The notes: a model not told the origin generated them from the letters alone. 64,000 nt of DNA from Caldilineae bacterium (GCA_020634625.1 JACKBJ010000007.1:74545-138544); one strand, 5' to 3'. Shown: positions 1-10,452, counted from the first letter of the stretch. Program-made: numbers and translations.

Positions 1-1
1 G

Positions 2-3000
2 CGCATCGGCAGCATGCTGACGGTGAACGGCGGGCAGTACCGCTTCTGCCTGCTGCGCGACGGCGAGTACATCGTCCAGGTCGACGCGACGAACTTCCTG
101 CCCGGTGGCCCCCTGCCGCTGGCCGTCAGCAGCTTCGGCGGCGGTCCGCCGACCGACCCGGACGACGACGTCGACGGCGACGACAACGGCGAGGCCGATG
201 CCCTGGGCGGCGTGTCGACCTTCGCGGTGTCGATCGCCGCGGGCACCGAGCCCGTGGCCGAGGACGGCGACCCGGACTCGAACCTCACGCTCGACCTGGG
301 CTTCGTCGGGACCGGCCGCCTGGGCGATCAGGTCTGGCTGGATGCCGACGGCAACGGCCAGCCCGATCCGGGCGAGGGCATCCCGGGCGTGCTGGTGCGG
401 CTGACCGGCACCGTCAACGGCATGCCCTTCGTCTACACGACGACGACCGGGCCGGACGGCGCCTATCTGTTCGAGAACCTGCTCGGCGGCACCTATCGCG
501 TGACGATCGTCACCAGCACCCTGCCGCTCGGCCTGGCGCCGAGCTACGACCTCGACGGCCTGCAGACGCCGAACACGGCACAGGTCGAGCTGCTCTCCGG
601 CGAGGTGACCCTGCTGGTCGACTTCGCCTATCGGCCCTCGCTGGCCGCGGGCACCTCGCGCGCCAAGCTCTTCTACGACCCGCAGGACGGCGAGGACGTC
701 TACGTCAACCAGCGCGGGCCCGACCTGCTGCCGACCCTGCGGGTCTACGGGCAGACCGCGGTCTGCGATCCCGAGGCGTCCGGCGCGGGCAACCTGCCGG
801 TGACCGCCGGCGCCAACAGCGCGATCGACCCGGCCACCGGGCTGGTGCCGGAGGACCCGGCCTACACGGATCCCGAGGGCCCCTTCAGCCCGCTCTCGCC
901 CGAGGCGCCGGAGTCGGACTACGTCACCTGGAACCCGGCCTGGATCTCGGAGCGCCTGGGCGACAGCCGCCTGATGGCCGGCTGGGGCTGCGCCAACGGC
1001 CTCGACGAGGTGAGCGCGGGCAGCAACATCCGCGCCGGCGGCGTGAACGCCTCCGAGAAGGTCTGGCTGCGCCATTGGTACGAGCCGACCCACCTCGACA
1101 AGGACCTGAACGCGGACGGCTGCCTGACCGACCTGCGCGGCGCGCCGGACGGCGGCCCGGACGGGATCCCGGATGCGCCGATGAACCCGACGCCCTCCGG
1201 CACCGACGAGTGGTACCCGGCCATCATGACCGAGCTGACCTACCTGCTGGTCGAGAACAACCCGCTGCCGCAGCCCGATCCGCTGCCGAGCCAGCTGCAC
1301 CGCTCGGCGCCGCGGCCCACCTGCGGCGCGCCCGGCCCGGGCACCCGCATCGTCTTCCCGGTCGGCACCGCGCTGACCGAGACCGCGGCCAACGCGCCGG
1401 CCGTCGGCTACGGCCTGACCAGCCTGGACGTCGATTTCGACGGCGTCAACGACATGGTCACGGTCTCCGATGAGGCGAACCTGCCGGCGCTGATCGGCGG
1501 CACCCGGATCGACTTCGACGGCGACGGCCTGGTCGACGTGCTCGACGGCGACCGCAGCCCCGGCGCCGGCGCCCTGTCCTGCGACGAGCTGGCGGTCTTC
1601 CACACCGACGCGGTGACGATCGGGCTGGGCGAGACGGCCCAGTTCCTGGACCACTTCGTGCGGGTGGCGGCGGTCACCAACTCGGGCGCCGTGCTCCAGA
1701 TCGTCTATTCGGGCGACCTGCAGCCGCGCACGGTCCAGCAGGTCCTGGTCGGCAACGGCGCCACGGCCCTGGCCGGCGACATCGGCCCGGCGCAGCTCAT
1801 CGCGCCGGGCGGCAGCAACCTCGGCTCGGTGCCCCGCGGCCCCTGGTTCGTGCACGTGCTGGACTCCGACCCGGATGCCGACACGGCCATCGTGATCCTG
1901 GGCCGCGGCCTGGGCGCGCCCTGCGCCTCGATGGAGGATGGGCCGAACCGCAGCAACCTGCGGCCGGGCTCGCCCTACTTCCTCAAGCGCTTCTACGTGG
2001 ACGGTCACGAGTACAACGTGACGGCCATCATGAGCTGCGACACCGGCGGCTTCCAGTACCTCAGCCTGCGCTCGCCGCTGCCCAAGGTGCGCGTGACCAT
2101 CGAGCAGCACTCGGTGCGGCTGCAGGCGCAGCTGCCGACGGCGTCGCTGCCCCTGCCGCCGCCCTTCAACCACGAGCACACCCTGCTCGAGGACGTTGCC
2201 GCGCCGGAGGGCTTCGAATCCTGCTCGCTGTCGACGGCCGGGCCGCCGCCGGTCGACCGACCCGACATCCTGTACATGGGCGGCCCGGTCGGTCCGGTGC
2301 CGCCGGTGCTGGGCGAGGCCGACGCGGACGGCTACGTCGGCCGCGACCCGAACCGGCCGGTCGGCCCCTACACCGACACCCTGGCCAGCCGCTGGTTCTA
2401 CGTGCTGGAGGACGTCAACCCGGGCTTCGTCGGCCAGCTGCGCGAGAAGTACGGCGCGGTGAACAGCTCCGACCCGAGCTGCCCGACGCCGCTCAGCGCG
2501 CCGGACGCCTTCTTCTACAACGAGCAGGTGCTCGCGGCGCCCAACCACTTCACCGAGTTCCACCTGCCACAGCTCGACGACCCGACCGATCCCGGCGGCG
2601 ACGTCCTGTGCGACCCGGACGGCTACTACGTCACCACCAGCCTGGTGGATCCCAACGCGCGGGTCCGACGCTGGCGCATGCCCGATGCCGGCGTGCCGGC
2701 CCAGGTGCCGCCCGGCCCGCCGGACCTGCTGGCCGACTACGGCGGCTTCGATCCCGTCAGCGGCAGCTACGGCGCCCCGCGCCGCGCCAGCTTCGAGTTC
2801 GACCCCGACACCCCCGAGAAGCTGGTGGCCGACGGCGACGGCGTGCGCCTCTACGGCGGCTACCTGCCCTGCGCCGACGCCGATTGCGGCGGCGGCGCGG
2901 CGGCCAGGCCCTCGATCCTCTACGGCGCCGGCGACGTCCGGGCGCTGGCGGATCCGCTCAGCGGCGCGCCGGTCGAGGTGCTGCCCTACACCGATCCCTT

Positions 3001-6000
3001 CGCGCCCTTCAACCCGCAGCATCCGGACGCGCCACGCTCCGACTCGCTGACCTTCAACCCGGCCTTCCTGAGCGAGTACCAGAACTCGGGCGAGGACCTG
3101 GCCAGCCTGTACAGCCAGATCGCCAACGATGGCCAGAACGCGCTGCAGAAGGTCTACCACCGGATGTGGTACCAGCCCGAGTACATCACCAAGCTGCGCC
3201 AGGCCGACGACTGCGGCGAGGACATCGCCTTCCCGGCCCTGATGCAGGAGTACAGCTTCCTGGCGCTGGACACCACCGCCAACCCGCGCGCCATGCCGCC
3301 CGGCACCAGCCGGCTGGCCTTCCCGATGGCCACCCGGGCCGATGAGCTGCCGCTGCCGGGGACGAACCCGCCGGACGCCGCCTTCGGCTATGGCCTGACC
3401 ACCTTCGACGCCGACTTCGACGGCCAGCCCGAGGCGGTGACGATCCACAGCGAGGCGACGCTCAACGCCCGCCTCGACGCCGCCTGGCAGGCGGTCGTGC
3501 CCCAGCTTCCGGGGCTGCCGCTGCCGGCGCCGCCCGGCCCGCTATTGGACTTCGACGGGGACGGCAGCGCCGCCGACGATCTGGACGCCGACTGCGTGGC
3601 GCTCAACGGCAACGAGATGGTGGTCTTCGCGCTCGAGAGCATCGTGCTCGATCGGGACGCGGCCACGACCAGCATCGGCTCGAACGTCATGTTCCTCGAC
3701 CACATGGCCAGCGTGACCAACGTGACCGGGGGCAGCTTCCCGCGGGCCCAGTTCAGCATCCGCTACACCGGCGGCGGCCCGGCCTCGGCCGTGCCGCAGG
3801 CGGTGCCGGGCGGGTTGATCTCGCTCGACGTGGGCGACGCGGTGGTGGTCGATCACCTGGGCGGCGGCCTGCGCCGCGTGCGGCCGGGCCAGGACAACCT
3901 GGGCGGGCTGGACGGGGCCTGGTTCCTCTTCGTCGAGGACGTCTCCTCGGATGGCGACCTGGTCGTGGTGACGGTCGGCCGCGCGCTGGGCGCCTCGCAC
4001 TCGGCCATCGACGATGGCAACGGCAACCACGACCTGACGCCGGGCGACCCCTGGTACCTCAAGCGCTTCTACGTCGACGGCCACGAGTACAACGTGGTGG
4101 CGCTGATGACGCGGACCGCGCCGGGCGCGGACCCGCTCGACCCGGCCGAATGCAACGGCGACTTCGCCTTCATCACGATCCGGACGCCGGTGCCCAAGGG
4201 CCGGCTCGCGGGCAGCCAGTACAACTTCCAGGACTCGCTGTTCCAGCAGGGCTACTTCCTGGACGGCCTGCCGGCCCAGATGTCGGTCATGCCGCCCTTC
4301 AACGTCGATCACACGATCCGTGTGGACGTCGAGCGGATCGAGCCGGGCGACTTCAACAATCCGGACGCCTTCACCGAGTGCAACGGCCCGATCCGGGCGG
4401 CCGGCCCGCTGACCGAGACGATCCTGGCCGAGGAGCGGGAGCCGCGGCGCGCCACGGAGCTGCGCGAGACCTACAGCATCTCCGGCACCCTCGGTACGCG
4501 CCCGGCCTGGGAGACCCACCAGGCCGTCGCCGCCGCGGACGGCTTCACCGAGCTCCGGCTGCCGCGGGACCAGCAGTACCTGCTGACCTCGAGCTGGCGC
4601 TCGCCCTTCAACCGCCTGGCCTTCTACGGCTGCACGGCCCTGGAGCCGGGGCCCTACACCGAGGACGATCCGCCGCCGCTCGGGCAGGTCGATCTGCAGG
4701 TGGTGTCCGAGTGCTGGCGTCCGGGCATCCTGCCCGACGCCGACACCGGCAACCCGCCCTACGTCGGCCCGCGCCTCGGCGGCGACTACGGCAACCTGCC
4801 CGGACCGGTCGTGGTCATCCCGCCGCCTCCGCCGCCCCTGACGGGCTCGGACCTGCGGCTGGTGAAGCGCGCGCTGACCGCAACGCCGGTGGCCGGCACG
4901 CAGTTCGCCTACCTGATCGAGGTCTTCAACGACGGGCCGGACCCGGCCGCCCAGGTGATCGTTCGCGACACCCTGCCGGCCGGCCTGAGCTACGCCAGCG
5001 ACACGACCGGCGGCGCCTGCAGCCTGACCGGGACGCTCCCGGATGCGATCACTTGCAGCTTCAGCAACCTGGCGGTCGGCGACTCGATCCTGTTCGCCGT
5101 CCTGGCCTTCGTCGATCCGGGCGTGGCGCCGGGCACGCCGATGGTAAACACGGCCTCGGTCGAGCTGGGCGGGTCGACCGTCCTGTCCCTGGCCGATGGC
5201 GAGCCGGTGGCGCCCCTGGGCGCCGGCGACCCGAACCCGGCCAACAACCGCGGCAGCGCGACGGTCTTCATCGTCGCCGAGGCCGATCTGGGGCTCTCGA
5301 ACCAGGCGACGACGCCCGATCCGGTCGTGGCCGGCGAGACCTTCAGCAGCCGCTTCCGCGTCGGAAACGCCGGGCCTTCGGACGCGCCCGGCCTGCGGAT
5401 GACCGTCGAGATCCCGGCCGGCACAACCTACGCCGGCAGCCAGGGCGCCGCCTGCAGCGGGGTCCCGATGGGCGGTCGCGGCACGCTGACCTGTCTGCGT
5501 GACCGCTTGCCGCTGGGCGGCGAGGCCGAGCTCGAGCTCCTGTTGCGCGTCGATCCGTCGGTGGACCCGGGCACGCTGCTGCGCCCGACGCTGCAGGTCA
5601 GCGCACCGGGGTCGACCGACCCGAGCCCGGCCGACAACCTGGCGGGTGGCCAGACCACCAGCATCGCCGAGGCCGACCTGTCGATCGAGAAGCTGGGGCC
5701 GGCGACGGTGCGGCCGGGCGAGCGCTTCGACTGGACGATCACGGTGCGCAACGCCGGGCCCTCCGACGCGCGCGGCGTGAGCCTGATCGAGAGCCTGCCG
5801 CCCGAGCTCCGGCTGGTGGCGGCCGAGGGCGTCAGCTGCAGCGAGGCCCCGCCGTCGACGCAGACCTGCCTGCTCGGTCGGCTGCCGGCCGGCGCCGAGC
5901 GTCGGATCCGGCTGACGGTCGAGCTGTCCGAGACGGTCGCCGACGGCGCGACCCTGGGCGGCACGACGCGGCTGGTCTCGGACACCACCGAACGCGACGC

Positions 6001-8191
6001 CGGCAACAACGAGACCTCGGGCAGTCGGGTGACGGTGCGCCGCGAGGCGGATCTGTCCCTGGCGGTGGTGGCCCCGGCCTCGGCCAGCGCCGGTGCCGAG
6101 ACGGACTGGCAGCTGCGGCTGCAGAACGCCGGTCCGACCGGTGCCGCCGGGCTGAGCGCGGAAGCCACGCTGCCCGCCGGCCTGAGCTTCGTCGATCGGG
6201 CCGACGGCTGTGCCGAGACGGCGCCGGGCTCGGGGCGGGTGGTCTGTCAGCTCGGCGATCTCGCGCTGGGCGGCGTGGCCAGCCAGACCATTCGCACGCG
6301 CCTGGACGCGACCCTCGCCGACGGCAGCCGGCTCGAGCTGTCGGCGACGCTGCACGCGACCTCCTTCGATCCCAACCCGGCCAACGACAGCGCCAGCGCG
6401 GTCGTGACCGTCAAGCGCCAGGCCGACCTGGTCGTGGCCCTGGAAGGCGTCGATTCGCCGGCCGTGGCGGGCAGGCCCTTGGGCTTCGCCATGACCTTGA
6501 GCAACCGCGGACCCTCGCCGGCCGAGGGCGTGGTCCTGACCAGCCGCCTGCCGGCCGGAGTACGCTACCTGTCCGACGACGGCGGCTGCAGCCTGGCCGA
6601 CGGCAAGCTGAGCTGCGTCATCGGCAGCCTGCCGGCCGGGCAGGCGCCGCGGCGGATCGCCGTGCGCCTGGACCTGGACCCGGCGCTGCCCGACGGCACG
6701 GTCCTGAGCCTGCGCGCGGCGGCCAGCACCGCGACGCGCGAGACCCAGCCGGCCGACAATGCGGCCGCCTCGGCGGTCCGGGTCGGCGCGCTGGCGGACC
6801 TGCGCCTGGAGAGCCAACCGGGCCTGGTCGAGGCGCTGGCCGGGACGAGCCTGCGCCAGGTGCATCGCCTGACCAACGCCGGTCCCTCGGCGGCGCGCGA
6901 GCTGATGCTGACCGATCGGCTGCCGGCGGGCCTGCGCCCGCGGAGCCTGCCGGCCGGCTGCGCGCTGGAGGCCGATCGGCTGCGCTGCGCGCTGGGCGAT
7001 CTGGCGCCCGGCCAGAGCCTCGAGCTCGGCCTGGACCTGGACCTGGACGCCAGCCTGGCCGATGGCCTGCACCTGACGAGCGAGGCCGGTGCCGTCAGCG
7101 CGGCGCCCGACCCCGATCCGGCGAGCGCCCGCTCGAGGCGCGACATCACGATCTCGACCGAGGCCGACCTGAGCCTGACCAAGGACGGACCGGACGCGGT
7201 CGAGCCCGGCCAGCCGGTGAGCTACCGCCTGAGGCTGGCCAACGCCGGGCCCTCCGATGCCCAGGACCTGCGCCTGGTCGACCGCCTGCCGGCCGGCCTG
7301 AGCTTCAAGCTGGCCTCCTCGGCCGGCTGCGTCGAGCGCGCGGGCCTGATCGACTGCGCGCTCGGCGGCCTGGCCGCCGGGCAGCAGGTCGAGCTCTGGG
7401 TCGAGGCCACCGCCAGCGCCGACCTGGCCGACGGGGCCCAGCTGGTGAACACGGCCGAGCTGGGCTCGGCGACCGTCGATCCGAACGCGGCCAACGATCG
7501 CGATGCCAAGACGACGACCGTCACCCTGGCCGACGCGGCCGACCTGGCCCTGACCCTGCAGGCCTCGGAGCCGGCGCCCGCCGCCGGCACCGAGCTGACG
7601 CTGCGGGCGCTGGCCAGCAACAACGGTCCGCGGCCGGCGCCGAACACGCGGCTGCGGCTGACGCTGCCGGCGGGCCTGCGCTACGTCGGCGACGCGGCCG
7701 GCTGCACGCTCGAATCGGAGTCGCAGCTCGGATGTGCCTTTGGGCACGCCGGGGTCGGCGTGGCGGCGCAGCGCGAGCTGCGGGTCGCCTTGGCTGCCGA
7801 TGCGGCGCGCCGGCCTCTGGCGCCTGGCGGTGCGGGCCGATGTGGCCGGCGACCGCCCGGACATGAACCCGGCCAACGACCAGGCAGGGGTCGAGCTGAT
7901 CGTGGCTCGCGCCGGGCCGATCTGGCCTTGAGCCTGGCGGCGACGCCTGGCGGGCGGCCTGGCCCTGGCCGGCGATGGCTTGCGCTACGACCTGGACGCT
8001 GCGCAACCTGGGCGACCCTCGGCCCAGCGGCGTTCAGCGGGCGCGCGCAGCTGAGCCTGCGGCTGCCGGCCGGCGCGCGCTACCGCTCCGACGACGCCGG
8101 CTGCGACGTCAGCGGCTTGCCGCTGCTCGTCTGCCAGCTGCCGGCCCTCGACCGGACGCCGCGGCGTCCTTGCAGGTCGAGGTCGTCCTGA
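2..8191 (+). CDS. Giant DUF11-repeat surface protein, N-terminal part (5' end outside window)
   Basis: The frame is already open at base 2 and the first ATG (base 14) lies inside a domain, so the true start is upstream of the window. In order I see an SdrD-B/CnaB-like domain (about nt 300-630, motif GDQVWLDADGNGQPDPGEG), then two related large modules, each carrying the near-identical motif YLKRFYVDGHEYNV or FLKRFYVDGHEYNV (about nt 1980 and 4050). From about nt 4850 follows a train of DUF11 repeats, each starting with (E/A/Q)ADL and carrying NAGPS...LPAGL. DUF11 and SdrD-B arrays are typical of secreted or surface-anchored stalk proteins. From about nt 7800 the genuine frame switches, so the last residues before the stop at 8191 are mostly out of frame. 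The protein continues to the fragment ending at 10418. The specific role is unknown; an extracellular structural or adhesive function is inferred. Confidence 0.85.
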   Translation, partial: RIGSMLTVNGGQYRFCLLRDGEYIVQVDATNFLPGGPLPLAVSSFGGGPPTDPDDDVDGDDNGEADALGGVSTFAVSIAAGTEPVAEDGDPDSNLTLDLGFVGTGRLGDQVWLDADGNGQPDPGEGIPGVLVRLTGTVNGMPFVYTTTTGPDGAYLFENLLGGTYRVTIVTSTLPLGLAPSYDLDGLQTPNTAQVELLSGEVTLLVDFAYRPSLAAGTSRAKLFYDPQDGEDVYVNQRGPDLLPTLRVYGQTAVCDPEASGAGNLPVTAGANSAIDPATGLVPEDPAYTDPEGPFSPLSPEAPESDYVTWNPAWISERLGDSRLMAGWGCANGLDEVSAGSNIRAGGVNASEKVWLRHWYEPTHLDKDLNADGCLTDLRGAPDGGPDGIPDAPMNPTPSGTDEWYPAIMTELTYLLVENNPLPQPDPLPSQLHRSAPRPTCGAPGPGTRIVFPVGTALTETAANAPAVGYGLTSLDVDFDGVNDMVTVSDEANLPALIGGTRIDFDGDGLVDVLDGDRSPGAGALSCDELAVFHTDAVTIGLGETAQFLDHFVRVAAVTNSGAVLQIVYSGDLQPRTVQQVLVGNGATALAGDIGPAQLIAPGGSNLGSVPRGPWFVHVLDSDPDADTAIVILGRGLGAPCASMEDGPNRSNLRPGSPYFLKRFYVDGHEYNVTAIMSCDTGGFQYLSLRSPLPKVRVTIEQHSVRLQAQLPTASLPLPPPFNHEHTLLEDVAAPEGFESCSLSTAGPPPVDRPDILYMGGPVGPVPPVLGEADADGYVGRDPNRPVGPYTDTLASRWFYVLEDVNPGFVGQLREKYGAVNSSDPSCPTPLSAPDAFFYNEQVLAAPNHFTEFHLPQLDDPTDPGGDVLCDPDGYYVTTSLVDPNARVRRWRMPDAGVPAQVPPGPPDLLADYGGFDPVSGSYGAPRRASFEFDPDTPEKLVADGDGVRLYGGYLPCADADCGGGAAARPSILYGAGDVRALADPLSGAPVEVLPYTDPFAPFNPQHPDAPRSDSLTFNPAFLSEYQNSGEDLASLYSQIANDGQNALQKVYHRMWYQPEYITKLRQADDCGEDIAFPALMQEYSFLALDTTANPRAMPPGTSRLAFPMATRADELPLPGTNPPDAAFGYGLTTFDADFDGQPEAVTIHSEATLNARLDAAWQAVVPQLPGLPLPAPPGPLLDFDGDGSAADDLDADCVALNGNEMVVFALESIVLDRDAATTSIGSNVMFLDHMASVTNVTGGSFPRAQFSIRYTGGGPASAVPQAVPGGLISLDVGDAVVVDHLGGGLRRVRPGQDNLGGLDGAWFLFVEDVSSDGDLVVVTVGRALGASHSAIDDGNGNHDLTPGDPWYLKRFYVDGHEYNVVALMTRTAPGADPLDPAECNGDFAFITIRTPVPKGRLAGSQYNFQDSLFQQGYFLDGLPAQMSVMPPFNVDHTIRVDVERIEPGDFNNPDAFTECNGPIRAAGPLTETILAEEREPRRATELRETYSISGTLGTRPAWETHQAVAAADGFTELRLPRDQQYLLTSSWRSPFNRLAFYGCTALEPGPYTEDDPPPLGQVDLQVVSECWRPGILPDADTGNPPYVGPRLGGDYGNLPGPVVVIPPPPPPLTGSDLRLVKRALTATPVAGTQFAYLIEVFNDGPDPAAQVIVRDTLPAGLSYASDTTGGACSLTGTLPDAITCSFSNLAVGDSILFAVLAFVDPGVAPGTPMVNTASVELGGSTVLSLADGEPVAPLGAGDPNPANNRGSATVFIVAEADLGLSNQATTPDPVVAGETFSSRFRVGNAGPSDAPGLRMTVEIPAGTTYAGSQGAACSGVPMGGRGTLTCLRDRLPLGGEAELELLLRVDPSVDPGTLLRPTLQVSAPGSTDPSPADNLAGGQTTSIAEADLSIEKLGPATVRPGERFDWTITVRNAGPSDARGVSLIESLPPELRLVAAEGVSCSEAPPSTQTCLLGRLPAGAERRIRLTVELSETVADGATLGGTTRLVSDTTERDAGNNETSGSRVTVRREADLSLAVVAPASASAGAETDWQLRLQNAGPTGAAGLSAEATLPAGLSFVDRADGCAETAPGSGRVVCQLGDLALGGVASQTIRTRLDATLADGSRLELSATLHATSFDPNPANDSASAVVTVKRQADLVVALEGVDSPAVAGRPLGFAMTLSNRGPSPAEGVVLTSRLPAGVRYLSDDGGCSLADGKLSCVIGSLPAGQAPRRIAVRLDLDPALPDGTVLSLRAAASTATRETQPADNAAASAVRVGALADLRLESQPGLVEALAGTSLRQVHRLTNAGPSAARELMLTDRLPAGLRPRSLPAGCALEADRLRCALGDLAPGQSLELGLDLDLDASLADGLHLTSEAGAVSAAPDPDPASARSRRDITISTEADLSLTKDGPDAVEPGQPVSYRLRLANAGPSDAQDLRLVDRLPAGLSFKLASSAGCVERAGLIDCALGGLAAGQQVELWVEATASADLADGAQLVNTAELGSATVDPNAANDRDAKTTTVTLADAADLALTLQASEPAPAAGTELTLRALASNNGPRPAPNTRLRLTLPAGLRYVGDAAGCTLESESQLGCAFGHAGVGVAAQRELRVALAADAARRPLAPGGAGRCGRRPPGHEPGQRPGRGRADRGSRRADLALSLAATPGGRPGPGRRWLALRPGRCATWATLGPAAFSGRAQLSLRLPAGARYRSDDAGCDVSGLPLLVCQLPALDRTPRRPCRSRSS

Positions 8192-9440
8192 ACGCCGACC
8201 TGAGCGACGGGCGACCCTGGTGGCCAGCGCCGAGCGGCTCGGCGGCGATCGACCCCGGATCCGGACAACGACCGGGCGACGGCTCTGACCGCCGTGGCGC
8301 GGCAGGCCGACCTCCGGCTGACCAAGACCGCCTCGCAGGCCGAGCGGGCGCCAGGGCGAGCGAGCCTGACGCTGCGCTTCGGATCGAGAACCTGGGTCCC
8401 TCCCAGGCCAGCGCGGTGAGCGCTGCGCGACCGGCTGCCGGCGGGCCTGGTCTTCGTCGGCGACGACGCGGGCTGCGACCTCGGCGAGCTGCCGACGCTG
8501 GACTGCGCGCTGGGTCGGATCGAGCCGGGCGCGAGCCTCGCGGTGCAGACGTCCTGACCGCGCTGGCCGAGGACCAGGCGCCGGGCCGGCTGACGAACGC
8601 GGCCGAGGTCGCCAGCGGACGGCCGATCCGGATCCGGCCAACAACGCGGCGGCCGTCGACGTGACGGTCGAGGCCTTGATCGACCTGGAGCTGAGCCTCA
8701 GCGGGACGGGCGAGCTGCTGCGGGCGGGCGATCCGCCCGCCACGGGCAGTCGCTGGGGGCGGTGACGGCCGGTCGCGCGTTGACCTACGCCGTCCTGGGC
8801 GCGAAACGCCGGGCCAGCGCGGGCCACCGGGCTGAGGCTGGAGATGCGCCTGCCCGAGGGCCTGACCTGATCGAGGACGGCGAGGCGGTCTGCGACGCTG
8901 CTGCGGCGTCCTTGCTCCGCTGCGAGCTGGGCGAGCTGGAGGCAGGCGAGGCGCGGCGGCTGGAGCTGGTCTTCGCGGTCGATCCGGGCCTGGCGGAGGG
9001 CACGCGGCTGGAGGCTGGCAGCGCCCGGCTGCTCGGCGCCGAGGCGGAAGCGACGCCGGACGACAACGAGGCGCGCCAGCTGACGACGGTGTCGGCGATG
9101 GCCGATCTGGCGGTGACCTGGCGCGGCGCCATCCCAGCTCCTGCCCGGCGAGCGCCTGGATCTGGTGGCCGAGTACCGCAGCGGCGGGCCTCCCTGGCGC
9201 GCGGCGCCCGGCTGGTCTTCGAGCTGCCGGGCAGCTTCGAGCTGGGGGCGGAGCCTGGAGGGCTGCGCCCTGGCTCGCCGAGGGTCGCCTGATCTGTGCC
9301 TTGGGCGAATTGGCGCCGGGGGCGACGGGCCGGCTGGAGCTCCGGGCGCGGGCCGACCTGGATGCTCGGGGCGGCGAGGGCCGGGCGGCGGTGACGATCG
9401 CGGCGGACCCGGGCGCGCGGCGAGCGCGGCCGACAACCGA
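7800..9440 (+). pseudogene. Region of many frameshifts inside the DUF11 gene
   Basis: DUF11 repeat signatures are readable throughout but jump between all three plus frames. Examples are DRPDMNPANDQAG near 7850, ADLALSLAATPGG near 7920, GRAQLSLRLPAGARYR near 8040, SLQVEVVLNADLSDG near 8170, QADLRLTKTASQAE near 8310, RIENLGPSQASAV near 8380, LRCELGELEAGEARRLEL near 8920 and LICALGELAPGATGRLEL near 9295. At least ten frame changes are needed in 1.6 kb, while the genes on either side are clean. Two shorter stretches with their own starts (7975-8664 and 8762-9292) are only pieces of this gene. Residue-level conservation survives in every piece, which fits recent indels or assembly error better than an old pseudogene. 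Confidence 0.8.
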
Positions 9441-10418
9441 GCCGAGGTCGGCTTCTCGATCGGCGAAGCCGCCGATCTGAGCCTCGGCCTGAGCGGCCTG
9501 GGCGAGACCTTCGAAGCCGGCGACCCGACGACGCCGATTCAAGCGGCGGGGCGCGTGGCGGCAGGCCTCGGCCTGGTCTATCGGTTGACGGTCGCCAATG
9601 CGGGGCCGGCGGACGCGGCCGATCCCTCGCTCGAGCTCGCGCTGCCCGACGGGCTCCAGGTGCTGGAGGCTCCGGCCGGCTGCAGCCTGGCCGAGCTGCC
9701 GCGGTTGGCCTGCGAGCTGGCGCCGTTGCTGGCCGGCGAGCAGCGCGAGCTGGTGCTGCGAACGCGGGTGAGCGCGGCGGCCGAGCCCGGCAGCCGGCTG
9801 CGGATGCAGGCCCGGGTCGGCGCGTCCGCGGTCGATCGGGCGCCTTCCGACAATCTGGCCGAGCAGCCGGTCGATGTCGAGGGCTGGTCCGACCTGGCGA
9901 TCGGGGCGGAGCTCGATCCCGCGGCGGCCCGCCCGGGCACGGTGCTGAGCCTGACCCTGACGGCGGCCAACGTGGGGCCGAGCCTGGCCCGGGAATCGGC
10001 GATGCTGATCTCGCTGCCGGCCGGCCTGACGGTCGACGGCGCGCCGGCCGGCTGCCTGGCGCTGGGCGAGGCGGGGACGGCCTGGCGCTGTGCCCTGGGC
10101 GATCTGGCACCGGGCGAGACCGCTTCGCGGCTGCTGTTCGTGGAAGTGGGCCAGGTGGATGACCGCGAGCTGGAGCTGGCCGCCGCGGTGGCATCGGGCA
10201 TGGCCGATCCGCGCAGCGCGAACAACACGGCGCGGGTAGGCCTGCGCGTGAGCCGCTCGGTGCCCCCGCTGGAGCCGACGCCGACACCGGAGCCGGGGCT
10301 GCCGACGCCGACGCCGGAGCCGGGCGGCCCCACGCCCATCGGGCCGGTGGACCCGACGCCCGGCGACGCTCCGGCTTCGACCACGATCTTCTTGCCGCGC
10401 GTGGTCCTGCAGCGGTAG
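9165..10418 (+). CDS. DUF11-repeat surface protein, C-terminal fragment
   Basis: This is the C-terminal end of the gene that begins before the window. The correct frame is only entered at about nt 9430 (AADNRAEVGFSIGE); the first 85-90 codons from the apparent start at 9165 are out of frame. Two DUF11 repeats follow (ADLSLGLSG near 9475 and SDLAIGAELDPAAARPG near 9890). Then comes a Pro/Thr/Glu-rich linker with repeated PTPTPEPG and a short hydrophobic tail, IFLPRVVLQR, right at the stop. The same kind of tail ends other secreted proteins in this window. Without the upstream frame breaks, the whole protein would have about 14 DUF11 repeats. Its job beyond being an exported repeat protein is unknown. 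Confidence 0.75.
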   Translation: MAEYRSGGPPWRAAPGWSSSCRAASSWGRSLEGCALARRGSPDLCLGRIGAGGDGPAGAPGAGRPGCSGRRGPGGGDDRGGPGRAASAADNRAEVGFSIGEAADLSLGLSGLGETFEAGDPTTPIQAAGRVAAGLGLVYRLTVANAGPADAADPSLELALPDGLQVLEAPAGCSLAELPRLACELAPLLAGEQRELVLRTRVSAAAEPGSRLRMQARVGASAVDRAPSDNLAEQPVDVEGWSDLAIGAELDPAAARPGTVLSLTLTAANVGPSLARESAMLISLPAGLTVDGAPAGCLALGEAGTAWRCALGDLAPGETASRLLFVEVGQVDDRELELAAAVASGMADPRSANNTARVGLRVSRSVPPLEPTPTPEPGLPTPTPEPGGPTPIGPVDPTPGDAPASTTIFLPRVVLQR

Positions 10419-10452
10419 CCGTGGCGCCGGATGGCGCTTCGTCGCGGCTTTG

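Noticed and set aside
3542..7876. 1444-codon open frame on the minus strand opposite the DUF11 gene
   Set aside because: Arg/Ala/Gly-rich shadow typical of GC-rich genes; the plus frame has clear DUF11 repeats.
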